Made by a program: the position numbers and the translations under genes. DNA of 64,000 nt from Dactylosporangium vinaceum (GTDB lineage: Bacteria > Actinomycetota > Actinomycetes > Mycobacteriales > Micromonosporaceae). The stretch covers positions 10,168,001 through 10,232,000 of the forward strand of contig NZ_CP061913.1 of assembly GCF_019904175.1 (NCBI RefSeq), in the 5' to 3' direction. Numbering within the stretch: position 1 is the first letter of the stretch; each line of letters opens with the position of its first letter. The notes beneath the pieces were generated by a model. It made no database searches. It was not told the DNA's origin and saw only the letters and a list, made by a program, of their open reading frames with translations. Shown here piece by piece: positions 17,327 to 24,776 of the stretch.

Positions 17327-19669
17327 CTACAGGGTCTGGGTGGTGGCGACGGCGAGCAGCTCGCTGGAGTGGCTGCCGAACACGCCCACGGTGGCCGGCC
17401 GCGGCGTGAACCCCGGCAGCGCCGTCAGGCCGTCACTGCCGTCCACCAACCGCAGCGCGAACGCCCCCGCCCCGGTCAGCACCAGCGTCACGTCCAGCCC
17501 CGCCGCGGATGGCCCGTTGAAGACCACGCCGAACCGATCCTGCGCGCTTATGTACGTGACCGCCTCCCGCCCCTCCACGGTGGCCGACACCACGCGGTGG
17601 TCGCCGACCGGGCCGTAGAACGACAGGAACCGGACGTCGCGCTGCGAGGCGATGCGCAGGTGCAGGGTGCGCCGGTCACCCGCCGTCTCGTCGGACAGGA
17701 CCGTGGCCTTCGGCGCGGCGAGGTCGGCCGACTGAGCCGGCCCGACGGACAGCTCGCCTTCGGGCAGCACCGGGAACTGCCGGTTGAGCCGCTGGTGGCC
17801 GTGGACGTAACGGCTGGTCCACTCCCCCGGCGACCGCTCCAGCGACACCCACTCCGCGGTGCCGGTGTCCTTGTCCAGCGCGTACATGAGGTGGGTCGGC
17901 TCCGGATGCCCCACATCCCAGCTGTCCACGACCATGCCGGTCATCGTGCAGATGACCGCGAGCACCAGCGCACCGAGCGCCGGGGCCGCGCCCAGACGGC
18001 GGTGCCGGGGTGCGGTCGGCGCGCGGAACAGCGGCTCCAGCACCGGCAGCCCGGCCAGCCCCAGCAGCATCGCGAGCATGGCCGCCGCCGCGCCCGTGGC
18101 CAGGCCCAGCGCCGGGAAGAACAGCGCGACGGTGGGCGCCAGGATGAGCGTGGACACCGCGGCCCCGGCGGTGAGGACGCCCACCTTGACGAGCGCGGGA
18201 CGGGCGTACAGGGCGCCGATCCCGGCCAGCGCCCCGAACAGCGCGGGCAGTCCGACCAGATACGAGCCACCGGGAATGGCCGCCGCGAACAGGATGCCGA
18301 GGAGGGCGAGCAGGGTCAGAGCGCCCGTCGCGAGCGGGACGGGCCCGACCCTGCGCCTGCTGGACGAGTACCAACACAGCAAAACGGCGGCCGACAACGC
18401 CACGACGCCGAAGCGGAGCCAGGTCGGCCGGGCCGGGTCGAGCAGTTCGCCGTAGCCGGGCCTGATCGCGACGAGCAGGGCCCAGAGCAGCTGGGCGGCC
18501 ACCGCGGCACCGACAAGCGGTACCAACGCCAGACCGAGACCCGAAAGCGTCCGGGGCACCGAGGTCAGGCCCCGGCGCCGGGCCAGGAAGACCAGGACGG
18601 CCACCGCCAGCAGGGCCAGGATCGCCAGGGGCCAGGTGAGCGCGGCCGGGTATCGCACCAGCAGACCCGCGAACGGGAAGTACACCGCGTCGCCCGCGGC
18701 CGGCTTCATCAGCGGCGGAAGGTCGGCCCGGCCGAACTCCCGGGTCAGCGCGAGGGCCTCGTCGCCGTGGTGCTGGAGGCTGGCCCGGTCCATCGTCGAC
18801 GGGCGGTCCATGGGGCTGTGATACACCGACGATCCGTCGATGTACGCGGTGTTGAGCCCGGTGAACCGGGTCTGGGCCAGGACGGGGGTGAAGTCGGTGT
18901 CGTTCGAGAGCAGCCGGTACACCTCGACGGCCAGGCTGGTGCCGACCGGGCGCGGGGTGCGGGCGTAGACGTCGATCAGGTCGGCGTTGCCGGCCGAGGT
19001 CTGGAACATCACGGCGGGGCCGCTGCTGCCGCGGGCCTCGAAGTTGAGCACGACCGACGGTTTCTGGCCGAGCGGGTGGCGGCTCACGAACGCCTCGGCG
19101 CCGCACAGGCACGCCTCTTCGGCGTCGGTGAAGACGAAGACGACGTCGTTGCGCGGCTTGGCGGCGCCGCCCTGAGTGAGGGCCCGCGCGACCTCCAGGA
19201 GGGTGCTGGAGCCGGCGCCGTCGTCGTTGGCGCCGTAGCTGACCTGCACCGAGTCGTAGTGGGCCATGAGCGCGACCTGGCCGGTGGAGGCGGTGCCGGG
19301 CAGGACCGCGACGACATTGCGCACGTGGGCCATGCTGCCGCTGCCGAACTTGCCGGCGTTGACGCCGACGGTGTCCTGCACCTCGGGCCGTAGTCCGTAG
19401 CCGGTCAGGGTGGCGACAATGTACTCCCGCACCCGGTCGGCGGCGGGGCTGCCCGTAACGTGGACCTCCTGGCCGATGCGCTGCACGTGCTCGAACGCGC
19501 GGGCGGCGGAGAACTCGCCGGCGGCGATCGTGGCCGGGCGCGGCGACGGGGGCTGCACGTCGGCGATCCCGAGGAACGCCATCAACGCGAGCACCACCAG
19601 CACCACTGCCGCCACCAGCGGCCGCCGCGGCGGACTGGTGAACGTGCGATCGACTTCGGCCACGGCCAC
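17327..19669 (-). CDS. M28 family metallopeptidase with C-terminal membrane region
   Basis: About 780 residues. A first membrane segment (RRPLVAAVVLVVLALMAFLG) precedes an extracytoplasmic M28 zinc aminopeptidase domain with the expected ligands: MAHYDSVQVS (His and Asp), NDDGAGSSTLLE (bridging Asp), FTDAEEACLCGAEAF (catalytic Glu pair) and a late HSPMDRPSTMD. About eight membrane spans follow, then an extracytoplasmic beta-rich tail of some 200 residues. This plan resembles the eukaryotic ER peptidase Fxna/ERMP1. Start is uncertain: GTG codons at 19669 and 19663 lie just before the first span and weaker choices run to 19807. It converges with the Hsp70-LCCL gene. Confidence 0.8.
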   Translation of the reverse strand: MAVAEVDRTFTSPPRRPLVAAVVLVVLALMAFLGIADVQPPSPRPATIAAGEFSAARAFEHVQRIGQEVHVTGSPAADRVREYIVATLTGYGLRPEVQDTVGVNAGKFGSGSMAHVRNVVAVLPGTASTGQVALMAHYDSVQVSYGANDDGAGSSTLLEVARALTQGGAAKPRNDVVFVFTDAEEACLCGAEAFVSRHPLGQKPSVVLNFEARGSSGPAVMFQTSAGNADLIDVYARTPRPVGTSLAVEVYRLLSNDTDFTPVLAQTRFTGLNTAYIDGSSVYHSPMDRPSTMDRASLQHHGDEALALTREFGRADLPPLMKPAAGDAVYFPFAGLLVRYPAALTWPLAILALLAVAVLVFLARRRGLTSVPRTLSGLGLALVPLVGAAVAAQLLWALLVAIRPGYGELLDPARPTWLRFGVVALSAAVLLCWYSSSRRRVGPVPLATGALTLLALLGILFAAAIPGGSYLVGLPALFGALAGIGALYARPALVKVGVLTAGAAVSTLILAPTVALFFPALGLATGAAAAMLAMLLGLAGLPVLEPLFRAPTAPRHRRLGAAPALGALVLAVICTMTGMVVDSWDVGHPEPTHLMYALDKDTGTAEWVSLERSPGEWTSRYVHGHQRLNRQFPVLPEGELSVGPAQSADLAAPKATVLSDETAGDRRTLHLRIASQRDVRFLSFYGPVGDHRVVSATVEGREAVTYISAQDRFGVVFNGPSAAGLDVTLVLTGAGAFALRLVDGSDGLTALPGFTPRPATVGVFGSHSSELLAVATTQTL

Positions 19670-19812
19670 ATTCTGCACCGGGGGTACGACACTTTTTGAG
19701 CGGCTGGTCAGGCGCCCGTCTGTCCCCCGTTCGGAGTGCAGTGGTTCATGAACGGGTGCCGGTCGGTTGTTGGCGGCCGGATCGGCCCGCGGACTGCCTA
19801 ACGTCATCGTCC

Positions 19813-20193
19813 ATGAACAACGAACTCACCCCTGCCGCCGCCGTCGAGTTCGACGCCGGCTACCTGGCCACCGCCGAGCTCGACGCCCGCTTCTACCTCG
19901 ACCACGTCATGGCCATGGTCGGCGTCGACGGGCTCGTCGAGGCCCTCGCCCAGCCGTTCCTGCTGGCCAAGATCGACCAGCATGCCGCCGCCGTGCGGGA
20001 GAGCCTGGTCGCCGCGGGCAAGCCGCTCGGCCCGTTGTCGCTGGCCGGCTACGCGCGCTCGGTGATTGCGGTCCACCAGCGCCACGGCCGCCCGCTCCCC
20101 ACCCCGGACAGCGTCAACTGGGCGGAGGCCGACTGGACGGTCCTGCGCCTGGTCGCCGTGTGCCATCTGGCCGACGACGCCGACGCTTTTTAA
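19813..20193 (+). CDS. small hypothetical protein, possibly DUF6401-like
   Basis: A 126-residue soluble, mainly helical protein with no signal peptide. It has YLDHVMAMVGVDGLVEALAQPFLLAKIDQHAAAVRESLVA and a later SLAGYARSVIAVHQRHGRPLP helix. The pattern recalls short actinomycete proteins grouped as DUF6401, but the match is from memory and uncertain. The start at 19813 lies 143 nt after the likely start of the divergent M28 gene. It converges with the Smr gene, with 41 nt between. Confidence 0.5.
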   Translation: MNNELTPAAAVEFDAGYLATAELDARFYLDHVMAMVGVDGLVEALAQPFLLAKIDQHAAAVRESLVAAGKPLGPLSLAGYARSVIAVHQRHGRPLPTPDSVNWAEADWTVLRLVAVCHLADDADAF

Positions 20194-20234
20194 GCCCATT
20201 CCGCATTGGTACCGCCACGAGCCCGCGAGCGCCG

Positions 20235-20510
20235 TCAGCGTCGACGGCCCTGAGACTCGTTCCACCGGAAGTGCACGAACAGCCGTCCGAAGTTGTCCGA
20301 ATCCTTCTCCACCCGGTGATAGAGCGCCTTGATCTCCCGCTGGTCGAGGAATCGCAGCACCCGCTTCTTCAACGCCCCCGACCCCTTCCCCGGGATGATC
20401 TCGACGAGGGTGGCCCGCTTGGCCACCGCCTCGTCGATGATCCCGCGCAGTGCGCGCTCGATGTCGCCGCTGCGGTTGAAGATGTCGTGGAGGTCGAGTT
20501 TGAGCTTCAC
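20235..20510 (-). CDS. Smr domain protein
   Basis: A 91-residue protein that is essentially one Smr (small MutS-related) domain: LDLHDIF at the start, ALRGIIDEAVAKRATLVEIIPGKGSGALKKRVLRFL in the middle, with the conserved LDLH and GKGSG motifs. Smr domains bind branched DNA or act as nucleases on DNA or RNA; stand-alone forms of this size are common in actinobacteria. The GTG at 20510 has GGGGG before it and overlaps the rhodanese stop by 4 nt, so it is the third gene of a tightly coupled operon with the two sulfur genes. The reason for that link is not known. Confidence 0.75.
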   Translation of the reverse strand: MKLKLDLHDIFNRSGDIERALRGIIDEAVAKRATLVEIIPGKGSGALKKRVLRFLDQREIKALYHRVEKDSDNFGRLFVHFRWNESQGRRR

Positions 20511-20929
20511 GCCCCCACAGTAGCCGCGACCGGGCCCAGGGTCGGATGTCCCGCCGCCTTCCAGGCGCGGAAGCCGCCGTCGAGATCCGTGGCCCGATGC
20601 AGCCCCAGGTCCTGCAGGGCGGCGGCGGCCAGCGACGACGTGTACCCCTCGGAGCAGAACACCACCACCGGCAGGTCGTAGCGGCCGGCGATATCCAGTC
20701 GGGCGTCGCTGCGCGGGTCGAACCGCCACTCCAGCACGTTGCGCTCCACGATCAGCGCGCCCGGGATCTCGCCCTCCAGCGCACGCTGCGCGGCCGGGCG
20801 GATGTCCACCAGGATCGCACCCTCGGCGAAGGCGAGCCGGGCCTGATCCGCGTCGAGCCGCTCGAGCCGGGCCCGCGCCTCGGCCAGGATCTCGTCGATG
20901 CCCCGTCCGGGCGCGACAGCCGCGGTCAC
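20507..20929 (-). CDS. rhodanese-like sulfurtransferase
   Basis: A 140-residue single-domain rhodanese, moving sulfane sulfur between a donor and an acceptor. The N-terminal helix is followed by EGAILVDIRPAAQRALEGEIPGAL and the active-site loop VVVFCSEGYTSSLAA, with the catalytic cysteine in CSEGYTSS, and ends DLDGGFRAWKAAGHP. Six residues after the active cysteine fit the usual loop length. It overlaps the cysteine dioxygenase gene by 4 nt (GTGA). The pair dioxygenase plus rhodanese is common in bacteria and suggests joint handling of excess cysteine sulfur. Confidence 0.85.
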   Translation of the reverse strand: MTAAVAPGRGIDEILAEARARLERLDADQARLAFAEGAILVDIRPAAQRALEGEIPGALIVERNVLEWRFDPRSDARLDIAGRYDLPVVVFCSEGYTSSLAAAALQDLGLHRATDLDGGFRAWKAAGHPTLGPVAATVGA

Positions 20930-21393
20930 CAGTCCGCCCCCGCCTTCGTGATCGACTCGACCGACAGCCGGCCGTCGTGCAGCCGATACCGCGTCATCGC
21001 CGTCAGCGCCGGCCCGTACACGTGCACGGTGACGGCCGGGCGGGTGCCCGCGTTCACGATCCGGTGCACGAAGTGCGCGCCGAAGCGGTGGCCCTGCCCC
21101 TCGCGGTACACCCTGCTCACCAGCTCACCCCCGCTCACCGTCTGCTCGACGAGCTCGCCGGAGACGACGGTGAACGCACCGGCCGAGCCGCCGTGGTCGT
21201 GCAGGTCGGTGCCCTGCCCCGGCAGCCAGGTCAGCAGCCATACCTCGTGGTCGGGGGCGGCGGCCAGCCGGCCGTACCAGCGCCGGGCCGGATCGAAGCG
21301 CGGGGCGAATGGCCACTCGTCGGGCTCCGCGGCGTAGTCGCGGGCGAGCGCGAGCAGGTCGGTCGGGCGGGCGACCGTGTTCACGAGAGACAT
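20926..21393 (-). CDS. cysteine dioxygenase family protein
   Basis: A 155-residue cupin of the type I cysteine dioxygenase family, which oxidises cysteine to cysteine sulfinate with an iron bound by three histidines. Two ligands are in LHDHGGSAGAF near residue 65 and the third in FVHRIVNAG near residue 108; VTVHVYGP closes the barrel. The start at 21393 has GGAGAA in front. First gene of the operon with rhodanese and Smr. The 400-nt region upstream contains the likely promoter. Confidence 0.85.
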   Translation of the reverse strand: MSLVNTVARPTDLLALARDYAAEPDEWPFAPRFDPARRWYGRLAAAPDHEVWLLTWLPGQGTDLHDHGGSAGAFTVVSGELVEQTVSGGELVSRVYREGQGHRFGAHFVHRIVNAGTRPAVTVHVYGPALTAMTRYRLHDGRLSVESITKAGADW

Positions 21394-21793
21394 GAAGTTC
21401 TCCAGTATTCAGGCGTATTAGATAGGAATTAAAGCAGACGGCGCCGCCGTGCGGCCGTAGCCACGGCCACTCGATCACACGTGTCTTCCGCGAGCCTGAA
21501 GCTCGAGCGGGAGCGCGGCCCTAGCGGGGACAGCGCGCGGCGGCGTGCCGAACGAGGTCAACGACCAGTCGTCGGGTCAACAGCGCCATGCATCCGACTG
21601 TGCCCGCCGTCCCCGGCAGCGTCAACTTTCGCCCATCATCCGGGAATCGCTAACGCCCCGTTAACACGCCGCCCGGAAGACTCGGCCTGACAGCACGTGA
21701 CAGGCCGATGTGCGCGGTTTGACAGCGACCCGGTGCAGGATGCAGGCGATAGAAGAGGCGAGTCCGCATGGATCATTCACGAGGGGTAAAGCC
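21394..21793. other. 400-nt divergent intergenic region
   Basis: Lies between the divergent cysteine dioxygenase operon and the ABC exporter. No convincing protein gene is seen. On the minus strand a 13-codon reading frame rich in Arg (21429-21470) ends 36 nt before the dioxygenase start and could be a leader peptide, but it has no ribosome-binding site and no Cys codons. On the plus strand a TTGACA at 21719-21724 could be a -35 box for the ABC operon, though no good -10 box follows at the right distance. Confidence 0.4.
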
Positions 21794-22744
21794 ATGAGCT
21801 TCGCTTTCCAGGCCACCGGCCTGGTCAAGCGCTTCGGCAAGACCACCGCACTGGCCGGGGTGGACCTGGCCGCGGAGTCCGGGACGGTGCTGGGCGTCCT
21901 GGGCCCGAACGGCGCCGGCAAGACCACCGCGGTGCGCATTCTGGCCACGCTGCTGCGCCCGGACGAGGGCCGGGCCGTCGTCGGCGGCTACGACGTGCTG
22001 CGCAACCCGGCCCAGGTGCGCCGGATCAGCGGCCTGACCGGCCAGTTCGCCTCGGTCGACGAGGACCTGACCGGCACCGAGAACATCGTCATGATCGGCC
22101 AGCTGCTCGACCTGCGGGCGAAGGAGGCCAAGGCGCGGGCCAAGGCGCTGCTGGCCGAGTTCGACCTCACCGAGGCGGCCGACCGCCCGGCCAAGACCTA
22201 CTCCGGCGGCATGCGGCGCCGCCTCGACCTGGCCGCGAGCCTGGTCGGCCGCCCGGCGATCGTCTACCTGGACGAGCCCACGACGGGCCTCGACCCGGCC
22301 AAGCGCGAGGACGTCTGGAACATGGTCCGGGCCCAGGTCCGCGAGGGGACGACAGTCCTGCTGACCACGCAGTACCTCGAAGAGGCCGACGCCCTCGCCG
22401 ACGAGATCTCCGTCATCAACCACGGCAAGGTCATCGCCCACGGCACCCCGGCCGACCTCAAGCACATCGTCGGCGGCCAGACGATCAGCGTGCGCCCGAC
22501 CGACCCGGCGCACCTGGACACGGTCGCGACCATCCTGGCCACCGTCTCCGGCAACCAGCCCGAGTCCCACGGCCGCGGGGTGCTGTCCGTGCCGGTCACC
22601 GACGACAGCGCCATGACCGCCGTGGTGCGCCGCCTGGACGAGGCGGGCATCGGCGTCATCGAGCTCTCGCTGCACCTGCCCAGCCTGGACGAGGTCTTCT
22701 TCACACTCACCCGCGAGCGCCAGGACCAGGAGGTGGCGGCATGA
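21794..22744 (+). CDS. DrrA-type ABC transporter ATP-binding protein
   Basis: A 316-residue ATPase of the daunorubicin-resistance (DrrA) exporter family. Walker A is GPNGAGKTT near residue 41, the Q-loop region GLTGQFASVDEDLTG, the signature YSGGMRRRLDLA and Walker B IVYLDEPTTGLD. The C-terminal 90 residues form the extra regulatory domain typical of DrrA, ending LPSLDEVFFTLTRER. The ATG at 21794 is used because the nucleotide-binding domain begins at once. Its stop overlaps the permease start by 4 nt (ATGA). The substrate is unknown; hydrophobic drugs or lipids are usual for the family. Confidence 0.9.
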   Translation: MSFAFQATGLVKRFGKTTALAGVDLAAESGTVLGVLGPNGAGKTTAVRILATLLRPDEGRAVVGGYDVLRNPAQVRRISGLTGQFASVDEDLTGTENIVMIGQLLDLRAKEAKARAKALLAEFDLTEAADRPAKTYSGGMRRRLDLAASLVGRPAIVYLDEPTTGLDPAKREDVWNMVRAQVREGTTVLLTTQYLEEADALADEISVINHGKVIAHGTPADLKHIVGGQTISVRPTDPAHLDTVATILATVSGNQPESHGRGVLSVPVTDDSAMTAVVRRLDEAGIGVIELSLHLPSLDEVFFTLTRERQDQEVAA

Positions 22745-23571
22745 CGACCACGACGACCCAACCGAGCACCGGCGAGGACGCCCAGTTCATCGCGGCCGTC
22801 CCGCCCCGCCCCTTCGGCCTGGTCCGGCACAGCCTGGTCATGGCCCGCCGGAGCCTGATCAAGACCATGCGCACACCCGAGCAGCTCCTGGACGTCACGC
22901 TCCAGCCGATCATCTTCATCGTGCTGTTCGTGTACCTCCTGGGCGGCGCGATCGCCGGTGACCGCCACGCGTACATGCAGTTCCTGCTGCCCGCCCTCAT
23001 GGTGCAGAACGTCCTCTTCGCCTCCGCACCGACCGGCGTCAGCCTCAACACCGACATCAAGAACGGCGTCTTCGACCGGTTCCGCAGCCTCCCGATCAGC
23101 CGCTCGGCCCCCCTCATCGGCGGCGTCCTGGGCGACATGATCCGCTTCGTGGTCTCGATCGCCGTGATGATCGGCGTCGGCTACGCCCTGGGCTTCCGCG
23201 TGGAGACCTCGTTCCTGGAGGTCGTGGCCGCCTGCCTCTTGGTCATGTTCATGGCCTTCTGCTTCAGCTGGATGTTCGTCCTGCTGGGCATGATCGTCCG
23301 CGAGCCGGGCGCGGTCCAGGGCCTGGGCTTCGTCATCATGTTCCCCCTGACCTTCGGCACCAACGTCCTGGTGCCGACCAACACCTTGCCCGGCTGGCTC
23401 CAGGCATGGGTCAAGGTCAACCCCGTAGCCGACGCGATGGAGGCCGCCAGAGCCCTGATGGTCGGCCAGGGCGAGGTAGGCACCCCGGTCCTCAAAACGT
23501 TCCTCTGGTCCCTAGCCATCCTGGCCGTCTTCGCCCCCTTGGCCGTCCGCGCCTACCGCCGCAAAGCCTGA
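22741..23571 (+). CDS. DrrB-type ABC transporter permease
   Basis: A 276-residue ABC-2 type membrane protein with six predicted spans, partner of the preceding ATPase. The cytoplasmic start contains HSLVMARRSLIKTMRTPEQLLDVTLQPI, the coupling region typical of DrrB, and a loop NGVFDRFRSLPISRSAPLIG follows. Spans include IIFIVLFVYLLGGAI, VVAACLLVMFMAFCFSWMFVLLG and the final LWSLAILAVFAPLAV. Together the two genes would form a homodimeric half-transporter pair exporting a hydrophobic compound. No biosynthetic gene cluster is next to it. Confidence 0.88.
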   Translation: MTTTTTQPSTGEDAQFIAAVPPRPFGLVRHSLVMARRSLIKTMRTPEQLLDVTLQPIIFIVLFVYLLGGAIAGDRHAYMQFLLPALMVQNVLFASAPTGVSLNTDIKNGVFDRFRSLPISRSAPLIGGVLGDMIRFVVSIAVMIGVGYALGFRVETSFLEVVAACLLVMFMAFCFSWMFVLLGMIVREPGAVQGLGFVIMFPLTFGTNVLVPTNTLPGWLQAWVKVNPVADAMEAARALMVGQGEVGTPVLKTFLWSLAILAVFAPLAVRAYRRKA

Positions 23572-23700
23572 CCCAACCCCCACCCAAGCACCCACCGCAT
23601 CACCAACCCGATCACCACGTACACACCACCCAAGCAATCCCACCAACACCATCACCAAGGGCAGCCCGATTTCAAGCCGCGCTGCCCTGAACCAGCCGGC

Positions 23701-23816
23701 CGCAGCGTCGCCGCTACAACAACCCAAGCGGCAACGCTGCGGCCCGGCACACCCGGGGCGCAGCGTCGCCGCTACAACAACCCAAGCGGCAACGCTGCGG
23801 CCCGGCACACCCGGGG
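23701..23816. repeat. two perfect 58-bp units, each with a strong hairpin
   Basis: Units 23701-23758 and 23759-23816 are identical. In each, GCAGCGTCGCCGCT and AGCGGCAACGCTGC pair over 13 of 14 positions around the 11-nt loop ACAACAACCCA. In the first unit the arms are 23702-23715 and 23727-23740. Position between converging genes suggests a duplicated bidirectional terminator or a REP-like element. Confidence 0.85.
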
Positions 23817-24448
23817 CCCATCACACCCCAGCAACCAAAGCTCCACCAGCACACTGCGACCCGATACACCTGCGGCCGGCCCACCCCAATACCCAGCGGT
23901 AAACGCTTCAACGCGAGCTTGCCCAGCCCCGGGCGGCACAACACCATGGCCAGGCGCGGGCCCAGCAGGATCAGCGTCACCGCCTCGCCCTCGCGGCCTT
24001 CAGATGGCGGAGTGACATGGGGGGCCGTCACGAGCGGCCGGCTACCGCTCGCCCCAAGGCGTGCGGCTCGCTGTCGCGTCGGCGAGCGCGGAGATCCCGA
24101 CGGTGGAGGCCCTGAGCGTCCGCTGGCCCTGGTCGCACGGTCGCCGTGGACGTCCATCTACCCAACGCCAACCATGACCACGTCGAGATGCTGGCCCACA
24201 GCTCGGACTACGACCCAGCAAACCGGCGCCGAGCGCGACCGCCAATTGCATCGCCGCGCCGGGACGAAGGCCACGCATGAACCCGCCGAAGGCACTCCGG
24301 CCAGCCACACGAGAGCCGGACCCACAGACCCAGCCACGTAAAGCGCGTCTCCAACCTCGGCCTTAGAAATCGGCGGCGGACTACGCGCGCCGGCCGCCCA
24401 CGACGAGGGACCGTTCTCGTCGGCTGCGGCATGGTCGGACCACGATCC

Positions 24449-24556
24449 CGGTCGCGCGAAGCGCGTTTACGACCACGGTCGCGCGAAGCGCGTTTACGAC
24501 CGCGGTCGCGCGAAGCGCGTTTACGACCACGGTCCCGCGCACGCGCATCGACGACG
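24449..24556. repeat. 27-bp tandem repeat, three full units and one diverged
   Basis: Units start at 24449, 24476 and 24503, differing only at their last base; a diverged fourth begins at 24530. Each contains CGCGCGAAGCGCG, a short palindrome around GAA. The 27-bp period keeps one frame open (a 9-residue Arg-rich repeat) but no gene is supported there. Confidence 0.8.
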
Positions 24557-24776
24557 GGCGCCGATCGCTCCGTCGGGGACGCCGCGGTCGGAGCGACGGC
24601 TACGCCGCGGTCGGAGCCACGGCCTTGGTCAGAGCCTGGGCCTTGGTCGGAGCCGACGCCTCACCCGGACCCGCCGCCTCGGTCGCGTTGAGCGTGCTTC
24701 CGACCTCGGCCTTCCGCATCCGCGCCGATCAGTGCTGCCGCTCGTCCACGCTGAGAGACGCCGTGTTCGCCTGCGG

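Larger units (their letters stand above)
23572..24776. repeat. 1.2-kb gene-free convergent spacer with several repeat families
   Basis: No credible gene is seen; open frames here lack normal codon bias and family motifs. The first 100 nt of the plus strand are C-rich and nearly G-free, like a Rho loading site at the end of the ABC operon. A perfect 58-bp direct duplication lies at 23701-23816. A 27-bp array lies at 24449-24556. From 24590 to 24680 there is a degenerate 18-bp repeat of the type CTTGGTCGGAGCCTGGGC. The spacer separates the ABC exporter from the converging AfsR-like gene. Confidence 0.65.

Noticed and set aside
17297..19393. Long plus-strand reading frame of nearly 700 codons
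   Set aside because: It is fully antisense to the M28 peptidase gene, whose motifs and membrane segments are clear; long antisense frames are common at this G+C content.
21429..21470. 13-codon Arg-rich ORF before the cysteine dioxygenase gene as a regulatory leader peptide
   Set aside because: No ribosome-binding site, no Cys codons and no terminator/antiterminator pair; position alone is not enough.
23714..24157. Minus-strand frame in the repeat spacer with a hydrophobic stretch
   Set aside because: It runs through the 58-bp duplicated hairpins, and has no ribosome-binding site or family pattern.
24431..24691. Plus-strand frame with three 9-residue Arg-rich repeats
   Set aside because: Created by the 27-bp array staying open in one frame; composition (Arg/Ser/Pro) is that of a shadow frame.
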